Notes: generated by a model not told the origin, from the sequence alone. A DNA stretch of 64,000 nt from Bimuria novae-zelandiae CBS 107.79 (GCA_010015655.1 ML976665.1:179909-243908); one strand, 5' to 3'. Positions 33,271 through 44,907 are shown, numbered from the stretch's first letter. Made by a program: numbers and translations.

Positions 33271-36028
33271 ATGTCGCACTTCCCAGTCACCCCGATGTCC
33301 ATTGCCGACGCCAATATCGCCATTTATCTCGACTCCACTCAAGATCAAACGTCTTCAAAAGCCGACGAGGACCCCGAGCACATATGTCCTAAATGCTCAG
33401 CGAGCTCGAAGAACCAACCTATTCACTGCATATCAGTGTCAACGCCTGCTCCTCCTTCTTATCATACGGTCGTTTCACAGCCACGTTCTGCAGCAACATT
33501 GTCTGTTCCGATCCTCAACTTGCAGACACCAGATCATAGGTCGATACCTGTTCGTCCACACCGCCCTGCACCCGCTTTCCGCCGACCTGACGAAGGAAGA
33601 CTTCACGTGCGATTTCGTGGAAATGGTCTCTCGCCTGTTTCGCCTCAAACGTCCGAACAAGGTCACCGCAGCGGTTGGGAGACCCCCGCAGGCCTCGGCA
33701 TACCGGACGCTCCATTCAAGCCCGATATCAGCCCGATAACCCCAGGGATCGCGGGAAAGGCTGAAGGTGCAACTGAAGCTAAAGACACGGAAACCTCAGA
33801 GGCAAGCTCCGGCGCATCGAATCTCGGACAGTGGATCGAACAGAAATTATGGAAATACAGCGCGTCCCCAAATGTGGTGAAAAGATGGCTGATGGAAATC
33901 ATCAGCTGGACCTTGAGTGCACTTTCTATGGCTGGCATAGTAGTCGTCCTATACCACTATCAGCATCAACCGTTACCACGGTGGCCGCTTGGATTGACAC
34001 TGAACGCTTACATTTCGGTCCTGGCAAAAGTCAGCGGGGCTGCTCTTCTCCTCCCTGTCTCCGAAGCTCTTGGGCAACTGAAATGGATCTGGTTTCGAGT
34101 AAATGACAGCAAATCTACGCAAAGCAAGAAGATGTGGGATTTTGAGTAAGTCAAACCTATGTTAGGCAATGGACATCATCTTGTGGGGCGGTGTACGTCT
34201 ACAACCCTATCTCGACTGTTCTTTTGTCATATCACTAAAAGGAGGCTTGCTTTCGGTCTATTCTTCTTTGGTGGACCACGCTGACTTCTTGGTTCAAATA
34301 GGCTATTCGATAACGCATCTAGAGGTCCTTGGGGGTCCTTCATGTTACTGTTGCGTACCAAGGGGAGGTCGGTGGCAGCCCTTGGCGCAGCTGTTACCCT
34401 CTTTGCGCTTGCGATGGACCCCTTCTTCCAGCAGGTGGTCGATATCTCCGAGCAATGGCGAGAACAGCCAACGAAAGCGTTGATTCCGCGTGCAACCACA
34501 TACACTGCATACACAGCCGGACAGTACCTCGCCGATAGCACCTCGTTTATGGAGCCCGATCAAGCCATGTCGACAACGTCATATCTTTACTTTTATGATA
34601 ACGGGACCACGCCAGCTATATCTGGCAAAGGCAACGGCATCAGTCCCCAAATTCCTCTAGCGTGTCCTAGTACCAATTGCACATGGCCCAAGCATGAGAA
34701 CTTGGGTGTATGCAATAGGTGTGCGGATGTCACCGACCGCCTCGAATTTGGGTGTCGCGATTCAACTCTCGACTGGGTCCCGGTACCGGTGGCTCTACCC
34801 GATCTTTCTAACTGGGACTACCCTAACGGGACTGCATGTGGGTGGTATCTTATGGCAGATACCCCGATTCTAATGGCTGGCTACAATAACGAGGCACATT
34901 CTAATCACACTGGAGAAGTTCTTGTATCACGCTCTCAGCCACTTTACGATCTATTTACAAGGGCCCCGCTTTCTGGCTACGCAGCAAAACTAAACGATAC
35001 CCGCAACCCAATATCGCATTTCGTCGTTGTTTCCGGTGGGGATGTAATACAGGTTCGCCAGAATGCAACACCAATAGCGCATGAGTGCATAATTTCTGTG
35101 AGTAAACCTAGCTCTAAAGACCATATTCCTTCCCGAGCTCAGGGTTGGCGACATACCACTCAAGTGGTCTTACATATCCTTCACTCTCCAATCAAATCGC
35201 TGACTTTGAGGTCTCTAGTGGTGTGTCAAGACCATGCAACCCATGGTGTTTGAAGGAGCGTATACCGAGAATGTAACGGACATAGTCTTCAACAAAACCC
35301 TTGGGTACGATCCATGGAACGTATCCGTAACCATGGACGGCGACGAAGTCGTTGGCTCCTACTTTGAATACAACGAAAACATCACCATTTTCGGAAACAG
35401 CGGACTCGAATTCACCCTCAGCAACGATACGCACAGCAACATTCTCACCATCTTCGATGATATCTTTCCTTCGACCTACACGGCTACTAATACCACGGAT
35501 ATCGCACAGGCTACATTGCGATTCCAGCAGTACATAACCAAGAGCTATCGATCACGTAACAAGACCTACAATCCCTTCCTCTATAACAACATTACGTCAC
35601 ATTTGGACAACTTGGCTACCAAACTCACCAACATCGTAAGGTCCGCAAAGGGCTCGATCGAGATGATTGAGGGCCCAGCATCCGACCTTGTGAGTGTCAT
35701 TGAGGTCCGATGGGAATGGCTCTCTCTTCCGCTTGGTCTCCTTGTCTTCAGCTTCATCTTCTTGGTGGCAACTATCGTACGAAGCTCTATGGCGCAAGAC
35801 GTCGGCGTGTGGAAGACTTCCGCCATCGCAACTCTGCTTTATGGCCTCCCAGATGATGTGCGGGAGAAGGTCACGTCTGCGAAAGACCAAGGAACTCCCC
35901 GAGCAAATGCGAAGCGCACAAAAGTGAAGTGGCTTCCTGGTGTTGGGTGGAGACTCTCAGCGGCGAGCGCGTTCTCGCCATCTTTGAGATCTCGGCACAC
36001 GCCTCCACAGCCGGAATGGAAGGAATAA
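33271..36028 (+). CDS. DUF3176 family integral membrane protein
   Basis: Three exons (33271-34145, 34302-35097, 35219-36028; introns 156 and 121 nt) give about 826 residues. A disordered Ser/Pro-rich N-terminus (about 1-190) is followed by membrane spans in WTLSALSMAGIVVVLYHYQ and LNAYISVLAKVSGAALLLPVSEAL. The DUF3176 signature then crosses intron 1 (KKMWDFE-LFDNASRGPWGS), followed by another span (SVAALGAAVTLFALAMDPFFQQ). A long extracellular domain with many sequons and Cys (CPSTNCTWPKHENLGVCNRC) crosses intron 2 at ECIIS-WCVKT. A last span (LPLGLLVFSFIFLVATIV) precedes a cytosolic tail. The function of this fungal family is unknown. Confidence 0.88.
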
Positions 36029-36870
36029 CTCGTTGCTTTCATTTCACTCACGTCATTTTCTTCTTATTTAAAAACGCACAGCAATACCGTTACACACGGC
36101 TCCATACAAGGACTATGCATATCATGCCTGTATGATATTTTTGGAATCAAATCCTGTACGTATCAACCGTCTGGGCCGAAGGATCGCCTATCCGCAACCT
36201 GTGCATGGTAATCGAGCAGGCGTCCATAGAGGTCAGCTGCGCGATATCGCATCAATCAATCAATAAAGCCAATGCTGGCACGACTTTCACGGTATCGCAT
36301 CAAGCGCCAGGCTTGAACCAAGGCTCGCCATGCATCTCGTGCATTCAACACGGACATTTAGATCGACACAAGTGTCAGCCAAATCAACGTGCGATTTCTT
36401 CGATGAAGCCAATCAGTTGGGACCTTGCAACGCTTTCGAGCACGTGAAGGCTCCTGCTTCGCATAGAACCTGCCAGCCACAGGATCGAAGCGCTAAAAGT
36501 ATGCGTTATCCCCACAATCCTATTGGTCCTTTCTGGTCAGTGCAAAACTGTAAACGTTTCAATATATCATCGGGCGGCTAGCAGGCGAGGTTCACGGATG
36601 GAGACACAGGGCGCTTACAGTATCCTGGTAGCCAATCAACGTACAGCTCTCGTGTTTGGCACACTGCAGCATCGTGCAACATACCACAGTTAAAGATCAG
36701 CACATCGTCCAGATTTGCAAAGTAGGGACCGGCTCCACTCACCACTTCATTCTTTCGAAATTTTCGTCTTTCTCGTTTTAATACTGGGAAGTGCTGCGCA
36801 CTGATACCCCAACCGCTTTATAAAAACAAATACAACGTAACAATTCGCAACATTGCCGACAACAGTCAAC
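36029..36870. other. Intergenic region and promoter of the repeat-peptide gene
   Basis: No gene seen in 36029-36800. Near the right end TTTATAAAAACAAATAC (about 36816-36832) is a good TATA-type element roughly 50 bp before the start codon of the repeat-peptide precursor, and the leader is CAACA-rich. Confidence 0.5.
36816..36832 (+). promoter_or_regulatory. TATA-like element of the repeat-peptide gene
   Basis: TTTATAAAAACAAATAC stands about 45 bp before ATG 36871, followed by an AC-rich leader. Its position and sequence suggest a TATA box of a strongly expressed or regulated gene; not proven. Confidence 0.45.
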
Positions 36871-37843
36871 ATGCGCTACGCAATCATCTTTGCAACTCTT
36901 GGCCTCGCGGTTCTGGCCGCTCCGCTACCGACGGTGAGTTGAACTACAGCGTCAGCAGAGTCACTTAGCAATGCTAACAGGAACGCAGGAACAAGCCCGT
37001 GAAATCGCTGTCGAAGCGCGCTACACGAGGAAATACGGTGATGGGAAAGTCTACAGGCGAGAGGCAGAGGCAGAGGCGGAAGAAGCTCTTAGTGGGCCTT
37101 ACGACGCTCGCGACACAGAGGAAGAGGAAGACGCAGACGCAAAGGCCAGCTTGAATCTCCCAATCATAACCCGAGAGGCCGAGGCCAGTGGAGGGTCCCG
37201 CAAAAACTTCAAGGCCCGAGAGGCAGAGCCTGGAGGCTCCCGGAAAAATTTCAAAGCCCGAGAGGCAGAGCCTGGAGGTTCCCGCAAAAACTTTAAAGCC
37301 CGTGAGGCTGAGCCCGGCGGCTCCCGCAAGAACTTCAAGGCCAGAGAAGCAGAACCCGGAGGCTCCCGCAAGAACTTCAAGGCCAGGGAAGCAGAACCCG
37401 GAGGCTCCCGCAAGAACTTTAAAGCCCGTGAGGCTGAGCCCGGCGGCTCCCGCAAGAACTTCAAGGCCAGAGAAGCAGAACCCGGAGGCTCCCGCAAGAA
37501 CTTCAAGGCCAGGGAAGCAGAACCCGGAGGCTCCCGCAAGAACTTCAAAGCCCGAGAGGCAGATGCAGAGCCTGGAGGCTCTCGCAAGAACTTCAAGGCC
37601 CGAGAGGCAGAGGCAGAGCCTGGAGGCTCCCGCAAAAACTTCAAGGCCCGAGAGGCAGAGGCGGCGCCTGGAGGCTCTCGCAAGAACTTCAAGGCCCGAG
37701 AGGCAGAGGCGGCGCCTGGAGGCTCTCGCAAGAACTTCAAAGCCCGAGAGGCAGAGGCAGAGCCTGGAGGCTCCCGCAAGAACTTCAAGGCCCGAGAGGC
37801 AGAGGCGGCGCCTGGAGGCTCTCGCAAGAACTTCAAGGCCTGA
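36871..37843 (+). CDS. Secreted kexin/dipeptidase-processed repeat-peptide precursor (15 GGSRKNF units)
   Basis: Two exons (36871-36933, 36989-37843; 55-nt intron ending GAACGCAG) encode 305 residues. A signal peptide (MRYAIIFATLGLAVLAAPL) and a pro-region of about 75 residues lead into fifteen copies of GGSRKNF. Units are joined by KAR followed by spacers EAEP, EADAEP, EAEAEP, EAEAAP or (first) EAEAS. Apart from the first, every spacer splits into dipeptides ending in Ala or Pro. That is the pattern trimmed by a Ste13-type dipeptidyl aminopeptidase after an endoprotease cuts behind Arg, as in alpha-pheromone precursors. A secreted short peptide near GGSRKNF is therefore inferred. The core has no Cys or Tyr and matches no pheromone I know. 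The Arg codon of the last unit reads TGA; the frame would otherwise run to 37882. No tailoring gene is adjacent. Confidence 0.82.
37184..37840 (+). repeat. Coding tandem repeat, 42- and 48-bp units
   Basis: Units start at about 37220 and recur every 42 bp eight times (to 37555), then six 48-bp units from 37556 carry two extra residues in the spacer. One degenerate unit stands first. A 126-bp block of three units (37304-37429) is repeated almost exactly at 37430-37555, a higher-order duplication. Confidence 0.92.
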
Positions 37844-37882
37844 GAGGCAGACGCTGAGTCCGTCATAAGCCGCTACTACTAG

Positions 37883-39435
37883 TCAATGACACGGCCTGTC
37901 TCGCCATTATCGCTCAAGGGTGAAGCGCACGGAACGAAGAAAGGTTCACCAGCGTACCTAGCTAGTGACTCATCAATACACCCTTCCCTGTGCGCGGAGA
38001 ATTCCCTTATCATGATGGCGTACAGTGAAAGTGACGTGATGAAGGATGTGCATTTGAACTGTAGCGAGTGCGCATGTGTTGTACTAAAGCTATCGCGCGT
38101 GTAGCTCAATGTCAACGAGACCTCTGAATCATCTTCATGACACGCAAGTGCAGACTGGGGTACCTATCCTCTGTGCGAAGAGAATCAATGTGAGATCGAC
38201 GGCTTGACACGCATGAACTTCTAAAGTGCGTCCGCCGCACCACGTTCAAGGACGAATCAACCACAGAGGCACCTCTTCTGCTCTTCCATCACATGGTGGG
38301 GCTTCCATATCATTTGGCGTCTGGCGTGCGGTCTACCCATCGACCCCAGTTATAAACGTTACGCTTTTATCACTCCTCCACTCCGCTCCGCTCTGCTGAG
38401 CCTGCACAAATCCATACACCACTCCCTCCACCTCTACCACGCTTACTTTCCACACCCACCACCACACCTAACCAAGTCATCCGTAACTCAGGGCCCCCTC
38501 TTACTAGCACTATAAGTTTGTAACATCTCCTCGTAGTCTCGGCCCCCACCCTCCTTGGCAGCCCGACTAGATCTCCTTGCCGCGCGCTGACTGTACCCAC
38601 CGCGACGCGGTTGAGGCTATGCTTCAGCTAAGTCACAAGCCCCAGAATAGTAGCCCTCCGTTCGCAGAATACTGCCGTGATAGCGTCCGCGGAGTAGTAG
38701 ATATACCGTATGCTCTGTGCAAGTCGAAAGGTGGTGCATGTAGGAAGTGGGGGAGGGTGGACCGACGTGCATGTGCCTCTCGAACGGGTAAACGTTTGCG
38801 GAGATGGGAGATCCAGGGTCGTTGGTTTATGTGTACCTTAGCATAGCCTCCCCGTGTGTGGTGGTCGAGAAGATGCGAGGACGGGAGATCTGCGCTCACC
38901 CAAACCCCCCGAGGAACCACGAACGCCAACACTCATGCAGACCACGCGTCAGTCAGATCTGATTAATTTTTAAGATTTTTTTCTATACCCGTCGTCCATG
39001 TTCTTTTCTGGTAAAGTTCCCTCGTACATGGCAGATAGATGGGTAGGGTGGGGGGGTATCATCTCGCACAACAGCGCTCTCAGGCGGGGAGAAATGCACA
39101 TCCAATCCAATCCAATCCAAAGCTCTGCGCCGAACGACTGTACAACCAGTACTATCCAACCCCAAACAAAGAATACGTGCTAATCTCCGTGCAAATGAAG
39201 CCCAAATGTATGCGAACGCGAACGCGAATGATTGACTCAATCCCGACTCTTGTATAAAGAAAAACGCCGAACAATGCAACGCTATGCGTAAAATATCATG
39301 GTTTGAACCGGAACCGCCGTCTTTTTCAACTTGCCTAGTCTCTCTCCTCGGATTAAAAGTGTCGTACTCGTACTCGTGCGCAACAGTATACTACAAGAAT
39401 TACTCCATCTCTTAAATTCGCGAGGTTGGTTGGGG
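37883..39435. other. Intergenic region with short ATCCA repeat
   Basis: About 1.5 kb with no convincing gene. A simple ATCCA repeat (about four units, 39100-39119) is present. Short frames on both strands show no motifs. Confidence 0.5.
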
Positions 39436-40611
39436 TTAGCTCGGCAGGTTATTCTCCTTTTGTTCGAATATCACACCGCCGACGTTCTCGGCGAAAATGC
39501 GTTGTATGGGTAGCGTAATCGCATTCATGAGGTTCTGCTGCAAGTCCTCCTTGATCTTGTCTTTCTCGAACCAGTAGTGGCGCACGTATTTGCCCTGGCA
39601 GTTGGACACCTCGACACCAGGGAAGCCGTTAGCCTCGGCGCACGGCAGCTCTTTGACGTGGTCTTCGTAGTCGTAGCGGATGTACTCGCCAAAGGCGGAC
39701 TGCTCGTGGAACTTGGGGAACTTCCACTCGGAGCAGCCCTTGTAGCGTGTGTCGTCGGGGCACTCGTGCCAGTCTTTCAGCATCTTCATTGTGTGGTCAT
39801 TGTTCTGGACGACCATGAAGCCCGTGTTGGTGTAGGTGCGGTTGAAGCGGTCCGCGTTGTAGTCGGGGGCTTCGGGGTCCCACGGGTCGAGAGCCATGGT
39901 CACGCTGTGGTGGGGCTCGATCTTCCAGTAGTTGAACATCCATTCGAGCGGCAGGTGGTGGAAGCGGAAGGTGGCATCGGCGTCGAGGAACACGATGAAC
40001 TTGTAGTCGCGGATGTGCTGGGCGAGGGCGGACGGCTTGATCCAGGTGGCGTGGCGGTCTTCGAATTCGTGCGCGCGGACGAATTTGTAGTCGTAGCCGT
40101 GGATCAGCGAGTAGATGTAGTGGCTGAAGACGCCGCCGGACACGTGGTTCAGCTTGCGCCAGTCAAACACGCCGTTGTTGAAGTCTTCTGTCGACTGCAG
40201 CGGGCGCGTCTCCAAGTCCAATATCAACACATCCTTGCCCATGGGTTTCCGGTAGCGCGGAAGGAACGGGAGTGACAGTGACGTCAGGTTGAGGTCCTCG
40301 CCGATGAAGGAGAAGGTCGACTCGTCGGGGGCGATCTTGAGCGGCTGGTACAGCTGGCGAATGATTTCGTGGATGCCGAGTTTGGGATTCCCTTCGCTCG
40401 TTACGGTCCTACAGCAGGCGGGTTAGCCTCCAGCACAGCGACCCAGTATCGCGGAATCAACGCACATCTCGACGTGGGTAGTACTCTTCGGGAACGACGA
40501 CAGCTGCGACGGGTGCTGCCATGCCAGAAAGCCAAAGACGAAGATGAGCACACAGCCGGCGGACACGGCGAGGCCAAACAGGGGTCCCCGCGGGCCGGTC
40601 GTGGGCAGCAT
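39436..40611 (-). CDS. Type II membrane glycosyltransferase-like protein
   Basis: Two exons (40611-40466, 40408-39436; 57-nt intron with GGCTAAC branch and CTGTAG acceptor) give 372 residues. A short cytosolic N-terminus precedes one membrane anchor (about 9-30, LFGLAVSAGCVLIFVFGFLAW), the Golgi-type layout. The lumenal domain holds a DxD-type motif in YKFIVFLDADATFRFHHLP, then DPWDPEAPDYNADRFNRTYTNTGFMVVQNN and PKFHEQSAFGEYIRYDYEDH. This fits a GT-A-fold nucleotide-sugar transferase (GT34- or GT77-like), but the exact family is not certain. One NRT and one NLT sequon are present. Confidence 0.75.
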
Positions 40612-42308
40612 CGTGGGTACGGCCGGCGCTCTTGCGAAGAGAGGCGGCGACGGCGGGCTTTGACAGGAGGCTTGGGACGGGAGGCTCGGGCGGTCATTGC
40701 CAGGGAGGACGGGGCCTCCGCGTGCTTTAAAACAAGCTGCCAACAAGAGATTGGGCCTTGGCGGTCAGCGCGCGCCAGACGCGCACAGCCCCTGGTGCTT
40801 AGCGAGATCAAGCAAATAGCGGCCCTGCAAAAGGCCAAGCAGCACCGCCCGCGCCTGGGCAGAGGAGAATAGTAGCCATCGTGTGGCGCCTGGAACCTGC
40901 TATACGGGTACCAGCACCCAGACGATGGCAGCCCGCCACGCTGCCCAAGTCCCTAACCGCGCCGTCATGGTGGTGGCGAGGACGACGACGACGACAACGA
41001 CAACGACGACAACGACGACAACGACGACGAAACAGGGCTTGCGCTCACATTTCCCCGCGAATCCAGCCGTCGCGACGATCCTTCCGCCTCCTCTGCTACT
41101 GTTGGAAACAAAGAGGCGATTGCGACTCTGCAGATCAACGTGCCTCCGCCATCCCACCCTTCAAATTCGTTCCGCCCGGCGGCCCACGTGCCCCACTACC
41201 CACCTGTAGCCCTAAGTTCTAACGACATCATACCGCGCAAACATGGCACCGCCGACACCCAAACCCTACTTCAACTTCTGCCCTTTCCAGAAAATGCACT
41301 CTTTGAATCTGATAGCTCGTGCCGGACGTAATTACGAAGTACTTCCACATAGCTCCGCGTAGGCAGTTGTACTCGGCTCCAAGGCGTATTCCTACGCTCG
41401 TTTGTCCGTCCGGGGAACCGAACACGAACACATGGCTCGTACCACATCCCGTCAGTGCGGGAATTACCGTTGTACGTGTGTTTCTGGGATAGGTGGAGCA
41501 CCGTAGAGTGGGGTTCTGTGACACTGTGGTCATGGTCTGTTAAATTATGGAGGTTGTGCGTGCTGCAGCGATGGGTACGGTAGAGAACAATATCGTCTGC
41601 GCTATAGGGTTGTTTGACTGAGATACACCATCGTCCTCTACGATCCTTACGTTCAAAGAAAAAGGTATACAAGAGCCCGCCGCTGTATCCACTGCATCCG
41701 CTCCACCCTAAAGCCTTCTGTCAGCCTCGCCGCCCTCTCCGCACCCAACCGTCGTCCCTTTGCCTCAATCCTTGCGAATCCTCCAATTGAACGAGACCGG
41801 GCCTGCGTACAGAATCACATGGTCACGCGCCCGTGATTGGTATGATACCCTCACTGCACTCGCAGAGCTGACAAATCCAACGGGTGAGAATACAAATGGG
41901 CTTAGCCGGTCATTTCCCAGGAGGATGGTGCTACGACGGGAGTGTTCATGCGCGCTACGAAAGGTAAGGCAGAGTTGCTGGGGCGGGTGGATAGGGATAG
42001 ACAGGGCGAGGAAGTGGCGCCGTGGGATGTTAGGGAGGGATCCGCATTGTGAGGCTTTAGCATCGGGGAATATGTCAAACGGGGTTCTTCCACGGGACTC
42101 TTCCGCAGGACAGTTGCAAGAAAGGAGGGAAGGTATGGGTATGCGGTAGTAGTTCATCCCTCGCACCGCTACAGCTCGAGCACGCGCGCTGGACGTAGCA
42201 CAGCAGCGAGGATGGCCACGCAAACATCTCTAGATCCATCAAGACAGCACATAGACACTCTCATTAAAAAGCAAAGATGCATTACATATCCATACTTTTA
42301 TCCATATC
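40612..42308. other. Intergenic region with ACG/ACA microsatellite
   Basis: No convincing gene. An imperfect GAC/AAC trinucleotide tract covers about 40979-41033, in the upstream region of the glycosyltransferase-like gene. A minus-strand frame at 41765-42223 (152 codons) has no motif and was not called. Confidence 0.5.
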
Positions 42309-43577
42309 CTACACAACCTTCTCCGGTCCCGCAAGCTTAAACAGCACCTTCTCGTCCGCCGAGTCCACGATAGCCAGATGGCCCTCTCCAAACAATACCG
42401 CTCTCTTCCGCCCATCCCTACTCGCTTCACCCTTTCGCATATCGTCCCTCCCACCCTCGCCGTCGCTTCCTCGCACTTCGTCCGGAGACGCCTCCTCCGT
42501 GCTGGATGTCTTCTGTACCACCGCTAGAGGACTCGGCCCCGGGCTCGCCACAACAAGCGCAACTGTCGGTATCAGAGTCGGTATCAGAGTCGGATGTTGC
42601 AGCTCCGACTGCGAGATCTTCATCTTCAAACCCTTGTCGCGGCCAAGATGCGGCGATCTATCTCGCGCGCCCTGCGTCGGGTGCTCTTTCCTTAGGCGGG
42701 TGCGCCCACGCTCAGTGTTGCTCTCAGGCTCCGTGTCAAAAGCCACACTTTGTTGCGCGGCGCCGGGAGCGGACAGACGTGCCTGCTGCTTACGAAGGCG
42801 CGTGCACGTACGCTGAGGGCTCTCGCTCCGGGCGCGAATCGACTTGAAGCGTCTGGTCTCCAGCGTCCCATCTTTTCTGCGGAACAGGTGCTCGAAGCTA
42901 CGTCGGCGGCCTTCTGGCGTGCCGGGGCTATGGGGTCATGGCCTGGGACTCCCTTTGCTGGGCGGCGTGCGCGTGCTGGCTTTGCGCTTCGAGGCTGTCC
43001 TTTCGAGCTTGTGCTGCTTGAGCAGCTTTTTCTGCGCGACGGCGTGCGAGGGGGTGGATTCTTGGATCTGCCGCTATACGTGTGCGATGGGGAGACCGCC
43101 GACGACGGAGTTGTTGTGGGCCCCGAGGGAGTGAGCTTTGTCGCGGAGGCCGTCGCTGCCTTTGTGGAGCTGTAGCGGGTCGTCAAAGAGTGGTTTAGAA
43201 CTAAGATGGGTGTTTTCTCGGGGGCGGGGAGGCAGAGGTTTTTCGAGGGATGGGCCGCTGAATAAAGGCGACGACAGGGGCGGTGCGAGGTTGAAGTGCG
43301 CGCCTGCTTCGCTCTCGACGTTGTCCTCGTCACCGTTCTCGTCGTATTCATCATCGCCATCTTCATCTTCCTCGAGACTTTCCCTTGCGCTGGAATGGGT
43401 GGTCGCATCTTTCCCCGCCGCTTTTCGAATATGCAAACGCTTGGAACCGCTTCTGTGTAATAGTTCAGAAAGTGTCAGTTCGTCAGTGTCCAGACTGGGA
43501 TCTTCATCGGCAATCCGCTGCAATGCGTCGCGTAATTGTTTGAGAGTCAAATCATATAGCTGGTCTACATGGGAAGC
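42309..43577 (-). pseudogene. Gene of unknown function with two in-frame stops
   Basis: From ATG 43577 (MASHVDQLYDLTLKQLRDAL) to TAG at 42309 a single frame of 423 codons is open except for a TAG near 43074 (AHV*RQIQES) and a TGA near 42939 (SPRP*PHSPG). Both fit one C-to-T change (CAG to TAG, CGA to TGA). The N-part is helical then acidic (EEDEDGDDEYDENGDED). The middle is basic (KKLLKQHKLERTASKRKAST, RRRSFEHLFRRKDGTLETRR). The end reads AVLFGEGHLAIVDSADEKVLF. No GT-AG intron of normal size removes either stop. I do not recognise the family. It may be a nuclear protein by composition. Confidence 0.55.
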
Positions 43578-43842
43578 CATTTGCGCAGGAGCAAGCGTGT
43601 ATAGTGGGTGTGACCCTGGAGGAAGCAAGCTTTTCTTTTATTTGTCTTCAACGACCGTGCGCAATGCTGTGTATCACAGGAGGATAATGATCCCTTCGGT
43701 ATACGCAAAAATGGGTATATAGTGTTCCGAGGCGGCGATATGGATGCGAAAGGTGTGGTTGTTGGTGCTCGGTATGACTCCTGATGCCCACGCATTGCCT
43801 CCGCCAAGCGACCCAAACATCTCAGCGTCGATCTGACGATAG

Positions 43843-44907
43843 TCACAGCAGCTCAGGTGCCATCGCGACAAGAAACTCAACCTCCGTCTTCATCTGGGCT
43901 TCGTTGGAAAGAATGTTGGCGGTGTCGTTCCAGGAGTTCATGATCGTGTCGGCCTCTTCGTCCTCGAGAGGGATTAGGTTCTTATCCATATCAACATCAT
44001 CATCCTCGTTGAGCTCTTCTTCATCTTGAGCTTCTTCAAACTCCTCTAAGTCAAAGGATGACAGGTCTTCGTCAGGCTCATCAGACTCCATTGAGTTGTT
44101 GTTGGGACCATGTGGCCCCAGTTCTAGAACCGGATCAAGAAAGTTGAAGTCGAAGGTTCCTGTGATCGAAATGTCGTCTGGTGCACTGGCGTCGAAGAAG
44201 TTCTGAAGACCTGACGAAGAAACGCCCATCAGAGGCCTCTCGTATGAGAGCAGGTCGGTGACCTCCCGCATCCCGACTTTATCATCAACCTGCATAAATT
44301 GCAGGCGCTCGCCATATCGGCTCTTCAGCTCAGTCGCAATTCCTGTAGCAAACCAAGCTTCGTTCAAGACAATGCGGACCTTTCGTGAAGCACCAGAGTC
44401 GAGCAAGTGGACCAGTGCAGCCGTGATTGGGTGAGACTTGTCCATGGTCGCATCATCAAGCCGCGCTTGCAGGAAGGAGGACAGTTCGGGTGGAAACTGT
44501 ATCAAGAATGTAACGGTATGGAAGTTCGCGCCGATAATGGTTAGATTCCTGATCGTGGTGGCCGTTTTCTGCACCCTAGCCAAGAAGGCGGGGCCTGTAT
44601 GGAATTCGAGAGAAGGATCTTTGAGGAAGCGAAGGTAGCGATTATTAATAGGCGGTAGGATAGTCGCACCCGGTGCCGGTCGAAAGGGGGCTTGAAGAAC
44701 AAAGGGGTTGCTGGCGTAAAAGTGGGATCCGGCTTCGCAGTGCAGCTGTTTGGACGCCCGCATAAATGCGAGTGAGTCGCAATTGGATATGTCACCTTCA
44801 AATACCTCACGGTATATGGAATTTCGAATCTCGGGCCCAAAGCGCCAGAGGATGTCTGGGGGGTTGTACTTGGGCAGCCCCATTTTTTCCGAGAGGGATG
44901 CGGACAT
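43843..44907 (-). CDS. F-box-like fungal protein of unknown function
   Basis: A single exon of 354 residues from ATG 44907 (MSASLSEKMGLPKYNPPDI). The early stretch FGPEIRNSIYREVFEG resembles the LPxEIRNxIY start of F-box-like proteins common in ascomycetes. Next comes SLAFMRASKQLHCEAGSHFYASNPF, the usual block about a residue found in an external structure. The C-terminal third is strongly acidic (DEPDEDLSSFDLEEFEEAQDE). Such proteins may recruit targets to SCF ubiquitin ligases, but the F-box is weak. The longer frame upstream to 45270 has no supporting features, so the internal ATG was chosen. Confidence 0.65.
   Translation of the reverse strand: MSASLSEKMGLPKYNPPDILWRFGPEIRNSIYREVFEGDISNCDSLAFMRASKQLHCEAGSHFYASNPFVLQAPFRPAPGATILPPINNRYLRFLKDPSLEFHTGPAFLARVQKTATTIRNLTIIGANFHTVTFLIQFPPELSSFLQARLDDATMDKSHPITAALVHLLDSGASRKVRIVLNEAWFATGIATELKSRYGERLQFMQVDDKVGMREVTDLLSYERPLMGVSSSGLQNFFDASAPDDISITGTFDFNFLDPVLELGPHGPNNNSMESDEPDEDLSSFDLEEFEEAQDEEELNEDDDVDMDKNLIPLEDEEADTIMNSWNDTANILSNEAQMKTEVEFLVAMAPELL

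Noticed and set aside
36871..37843. Alpha-type mating pheromone precursor
   Set aside because: The precursor logic matches, but the core lacks the Trp-Cys...Cys pattern usual for filamentous ascomycete alpha pheromones, so it is described as a repeat peptide of unknown role.
37099..37866. 255-codon minus-strand frame over the repeat-peptide gene
   Set aside because: It is the antisense of the in-frame repeat; the open frame is a by-product of repeating GC-rich units.
39577..40275. 232-codon plus-strand frame over the glycosyltransferase-like gene
   Set aside because: Antisense shadow of a well-supported gene; Val-rich and without motifs.
41765..42223. 152-codon minus-strand frame
   Set aside because: No motif, no signal peptide, no splice partner; composition looks like chance.
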